This document shows, piece after piece, positions 34,001 through 37,500 of a DNA stretch of 37,500 bases. Each line of letters begins with the position of its first letter. Positions within the stretch are counted from its first letter, which is position 1. The position numbers were made by a program, and so were the translations under genes. The notes below the pieces were generated by a model. The model did not search any database and had not been told where the DNA came from. It saw only the letters and a list, made by a program, of their open reading frames with translations. This stretch comes from Salpingoeca rosetta (lineage: Eukaryota; Opisthokonta; Choanoflagellata; Craspedida; Salpingoecidae): positions 1,000,043 through 1,037,542 of the forward strand of contig NW_004754918.1 of assembly GCF_000188695.1 (NCBI RefSeq), written 5' to 3'.

Positions 34001-35031
34001 ACGGACAGCGCACATGGATCATCACGTACGTCGACGACCTCATCATCAGCGGCAGCAGCGAGCGCCACATCCGTGCCTGCAAGCAGCAGATCAAGGAGAG
34101 CTTCGAGGCAGAGGACCTGGGCCCGCTCACCTGGTACCTGGGTCTTCACCTGACGTCACCAGCTGACGGGGTGTTACACATTGCGCAGACACAGGCCATC
34201 AACGACATCGTCAACGACTACAACCTGGCAGCCGCAGCCAGCGTGTCCACGCCCATGCGTGTTGGCATCGACGCCTCCAGCATCAGCGAGCAGCCCGACC
34301 GACGCCTGCCTTTCCGCAACCTCGTCGGCTCGCTGTTGTACCTGGCCAACCGCACGAGACCAGACGTCAGCTTCGCGTGCGGGCTGCTCTGCCGTTACAT
34401 GGACCGTTACACGACGGTCCACTGGCAGGCAGCCAAGCACGTCGTGCGGTACCTGAAGGCGACGAGCGAGCACGGCCTGCTCTTCAAGCGACGCAGCGGC
34501 ACGCGCAAGGACCAGCCGCTGGACCTTGTGTGCTACAGCGATGCCAGCTTCGGCACAGACCAGCTGACGGGCCGCTCCACGACGGGCTTTACCTGCTACA
34601 TCAACGGCTGTCTTGTGTCTTGGAGCAGCCGGCTGCAACCCACGGTTGCGCTGAGCACCGCCGAGGCCGAGTACATGGCCATCTCTGCTGCAGCGCAGGA
34701 CGTCGTCTTCCTGCGGCAGCTGCTCATGGACCTCGACGAGCCCGAGGCTGGAGCCACCAAGATGCTGACAGATAACCAGGCGGCCATCGCCATCGGCAAC
34801 GACCACGTCACCAAGCCGCGCACGAAGCACATCCGGGTACGCCACCACTTCGTGCGGGAGCTCATCGCCGACGGAACCATTGTGCTGCAGCACTGTCCCG
34901 GCACGCAGATGGTTGCCGACGCGCTGACCAAGGCACTGGACAAGCAGACCTTCGAGCAGCACCTTCCACGACTGGTGGGAACCTCGACGGCTGAGACGGA
35001 GCAGAGGAAGGCAGTTGAGGGGGAGTGTTGA
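31045..35031 (+). CDS. Copia gag-pol polyprotein (N-terminus of gag missing)
   Basis: 1328 codons without a stop, following an in-frame TGA at 31039-31041. The first in-frame ATG lies well inside gag (MELQQQ, near 31246), so the start at 31045 is only the frame edge. Domains in order: gag with a CCHC knuckle CHYCGKYGHRAAEC (about residue 187), aspartic protease DTGASHHLTF (about 246), the GAG-pre-integrase zinc motif with HEVLGHRN and CTTC, an integrase core with HADIVD, TDSD and the NGIVERQ Glu, reverse transcriptase with KSAYLQADL and catalytic YVDDLIISGS (about 995), and RNase H with YSDASFG and the LSTAEAEYMA block. The stop TGA 35029-35031 overlaps the first bases of the 3' LTR. All catalytic motifs look intact. 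Confidence 0.9.
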   Translation: MTQQYAEEGSGYPLLLFTNGEADVNAGQGWARLKDHYASQDRLRIAELKEAQLHVPCGNLARFFERHMELQQQLQDAGVRQDNEDLFTIVWKQLPRWTAPLTLPYFASGRFPSLLELSIRLQQLEQQMRGSRTQPQAGGFMASAPPRRGGRRGFSNNSNNHGRQGRNNGNSNGNSNGKGRRFRGNCHYCGKYGHRAAECRKKQRDNGATGFTAQTQHQHDQGAATFVAATATTPTQLHDPLTWLADTGASHHLTFVKDAFVELTPHLQQHHPRHITAFGGTRVPVRGVGSVLLHARTTSGATMQIVLQECLYVPEGQANLIALGRLTRDSSGRPTGHSQRDGADGHYVRFSHGAEVKLKERNSLRCWPIVAVGPSTAHGLTADACKQPQQPTAAPAAQSKAHTPSMHEVLGHRNDNDVQQYCKLMGIDDRNAISSKQCTTCAVTKSTRHSVSKHAERTQVPGERIHADIVDWTADSPTGKRCSLVIVDEGSKLLHAVHLNAKKDAVAAFQSFLRETKLPISPTTTALQTDSDAIFLGADFQAIVKKHLKQHQQSPPYTQAQNGIVERQVRTLSDMVRAMITGAGLDASYWSLACNHALHILNNMPRPSLHGKTPLQIVTGSLPKHVPQLHVFGQPAVVHISTQRGRLQPKGRRGIYVGYNSSSNSHLVYFEDTNTVVSSIHVRFLPFSKAADVVDEGEEQVQTSTTSSMLQLPSARDSSNSTTDGEPPTVHIDEEQDDDVETDFLLTDFDANSSSDTKDANYDPDTTDASDTEAGAFTASSSGDTSLTEPASIKQALKSQQRKQWTQACLEEIGAMERNGVIKLIPRSAVPRQHTPLKSRFVFKVKRDAEGAPTRFKARWVAKGFSQRPGIDFDQTYAPTPAAKTILTVLAVSLQRQHQLHQLDFKSAYLQADLKEELYMELPPHFTDIGDGAQRYAGKVCRLLKPLYGLKQAGRAWAKKLHTFLKTNGWAQSHVDACLFTKLHDDGQRTWIITYVDDLIISGSSERHIRACKQQIKESFEAEDLGPLTWYLGLHLTSPADGVLHIAQTQAINDIVNDYNLAAAASVSTPMRVGIDASSISEQPDRRLPFRNLVGSLLYLANRTRPDVSFACGLLCRYMDRYTTVHWQAAKHVVRYLKATSEHGLLFKRRSGTRKDQPLDLVCYSDASFGTDQLTGRSTTGFTCYINGCLVSWSSRLQPTVALSTAEAEYMAISAAAQDVVFLRQLLMDLDEPEAGATKMLTDNQAAIAIGNDHVTKPRTKHIRVRHHFVRELIADGTIVLQHCPGTQMVADALTKALDKQTFEQHLPRLVGTSTAETEQRKAVEGEC

Positions 35032-35562
35032 GAGTCAGTGAGTTTCTGTTTTGTGTTGAGTCCTTCCTAATTTGCCTTCTCATGTCGTGGTTTTGTCTTG
35101 TTTGCCAACAACACCTGCTTTGTGGTTTTTCCGTTGGCAAACATTCCTTCCTCTCTGCTGGCATGCATGTGTGCCAACTGCCTCTCCTCTCCTCCTTCCC
35201 CTACACACGTGAGTTGTGTGCCATTGGTGTGTGTGCATGCTCGCCATGCTTGGCAAATGCTATGTGTGCGTGCCATGCAGTGTTGTAAAGTGTTGTCTGT
35301 TGTGTATGCTTGCCTGCAAGCATTCATGCCATGCCTAGCATTGCTCTGCGCGCATGTATGCATGCTGCTCATTGTTTAGATTGCTTGTGTTCGTGCACAC
35401 TCTAGCGTTGTTGACTGTGTGTGCACTTGTCTTGTGGTTGTTTGAGCGTGCTGCCCGAGTTGATTTGGCAGCCGCTTGTTGTGCTTGTTCATTCTCCTTG
35501 TGTTCTTGTTTGTTGCGTTTGTCTACAGTAAACACACACACACACACCTGTCGTGTCTCAAC

Positions 35563-35563
<1 letters not shown>
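35026..35563 (+). repeat. 3' long terminal repeat of the Copia element
   Basis: 538 bp beginning TGTTGAGA and ending TCTCAACA, an 8-bp perfect terminal inverted repeat with the canonical TG...CA ends. It is preceded by a polypurine tract and followed by a CAA microsatellite. The paired 5' LTR is absent from the window, so LTR identity cannot be measured. Confidence 0.82.

Positions 35564-35660
<97 letters not shown>
35564..35660. repeat. (CAA)n microsatellite abutting the LTR
   Basis: About 30 CAA units start at the base after the LTR. The bases ACAAC right of the LTR would be one half of a target-site duplication. Confidence 0.85.
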
Positions 35661-35731
35661 GCCCAGACAGGCAGGCAGGCAGAACAAGTCATATTGGCGA
35701 CGGCAGCCAATCAGTGCAACGCATCATGGCA

Positions 35732-37329
<1,598 letters not shown>

Positions 37330-37500
37330 CTTCATCCACCGTCACGCAAGGGGGTTGTGGCACACAGAGTTAACAGTGGTGTGTTCATGAAGCGTGGTGC
37401 AACAAGTATCAGCATGCAGAAAACCGGCATGCAGAGTGCCTCGTGCATCCATGCACGATCGCATCCAAGGAACAAAACACAGCACAGCACATGCACATGT

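Larger units (their letters stand above)
31045..35563 (+). mobile_element. Copia-type LTR retrotransposon, 5' LTR not found
   Basis: An open polyprotein frame followed directly by a purine tract (GAGGGGGAG, 35017-35025) and a 3' LTR. Domain order protease, integrase, RT, RNase H defines Ty1/Copia rather than Gypsy. The reading frame starts within gag with no ATG, and no 5' LTR or primer-binding site is seen between 30287 and 31044. The copy is therefore probably 5'-truncated. The undamaged frame indicates recent insertion. Confidence 0.85.

Noticed and set aside
32524..34149. 541-codon minus-strand frame
   Set aside because: Antisense shadow of the GC-rich Copia polyprotein; it has no recognisable domain.

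Overview
The window is nuclear DNA of a gene-dense, intron-rich, GC-rich unicellular eukaryote. Introns are mostly about 100-500 bp with GT/AG ends and are loaded with simple repeats. The domain vocabulary is animal-like: dermatopontin (DPT), selectin-type sushi/CCP, EGF_CA, FN3-like, PAN, NHL and calpain, alongside an intact Copia polyprotein. This fits a choanoflagellate best (a Salpingoeca/Monosiga-like genome). That placement is inference from style and domains; no marker gene settles it.

Layout: (1) 22-1132 (+), 3' end of a calpain-type cysteine protease gene. (2) 2349-3518 (+), a small coiled-coil protein. (3) 4171-6564 (-), an intronless 797-residue F-box-like/LRR protein. (4) 7289-18561 (-), a gene I resolve into 33 exons with a continuous 1440-residue frame: signal peptide, two DPT domains, six CCP modules, a degenerate DPT, a seventh CCP, two cysteine-rich modules and a six-bladed NHL propeller. 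(5) 19009-30286 (+), a 16-exon, 2337-residue type I membrane protein: signal peptide, DPT, CCP, EGF, FN3-like, Ser/Thr-rich stalk, PAN-like, carboxypeptidase-regulatory-like repeats, a large ectodomain, a juxtamembrane domain with a six-arginine site, one membrane helix and a short tail. (6) 31045-35563 (+), a Copia LTR retrotransposon with one open 1328-codon frame and a 3' LTR, but no recognisable 5' LTR. (7) 35732-37329 (-), the C-terminal exons of a mitochondrial OXA1-type insertase, running off the right edge.

The most interesting part is the pair (4)/(5). The two genes are head to head with only 447 bp between their ATGs. Both begin with a signal peptide followed at once by a three-loop DPT domain and later a selectin-type CCP, and they share intron phases. 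This looks like an inverted duplication of one 5' module around a possible shared promoter, after which the 3' parts diverged: one product appears secreted (propeller), the other membrane-anchored. They could be co-regulated partners in an extracellular matrix or adhesion system, which is an inference. Exon models were built by hand from splice signals, frame continuity and domain homology; both large models close in frame (4323 and 7014 coding nucleotides).
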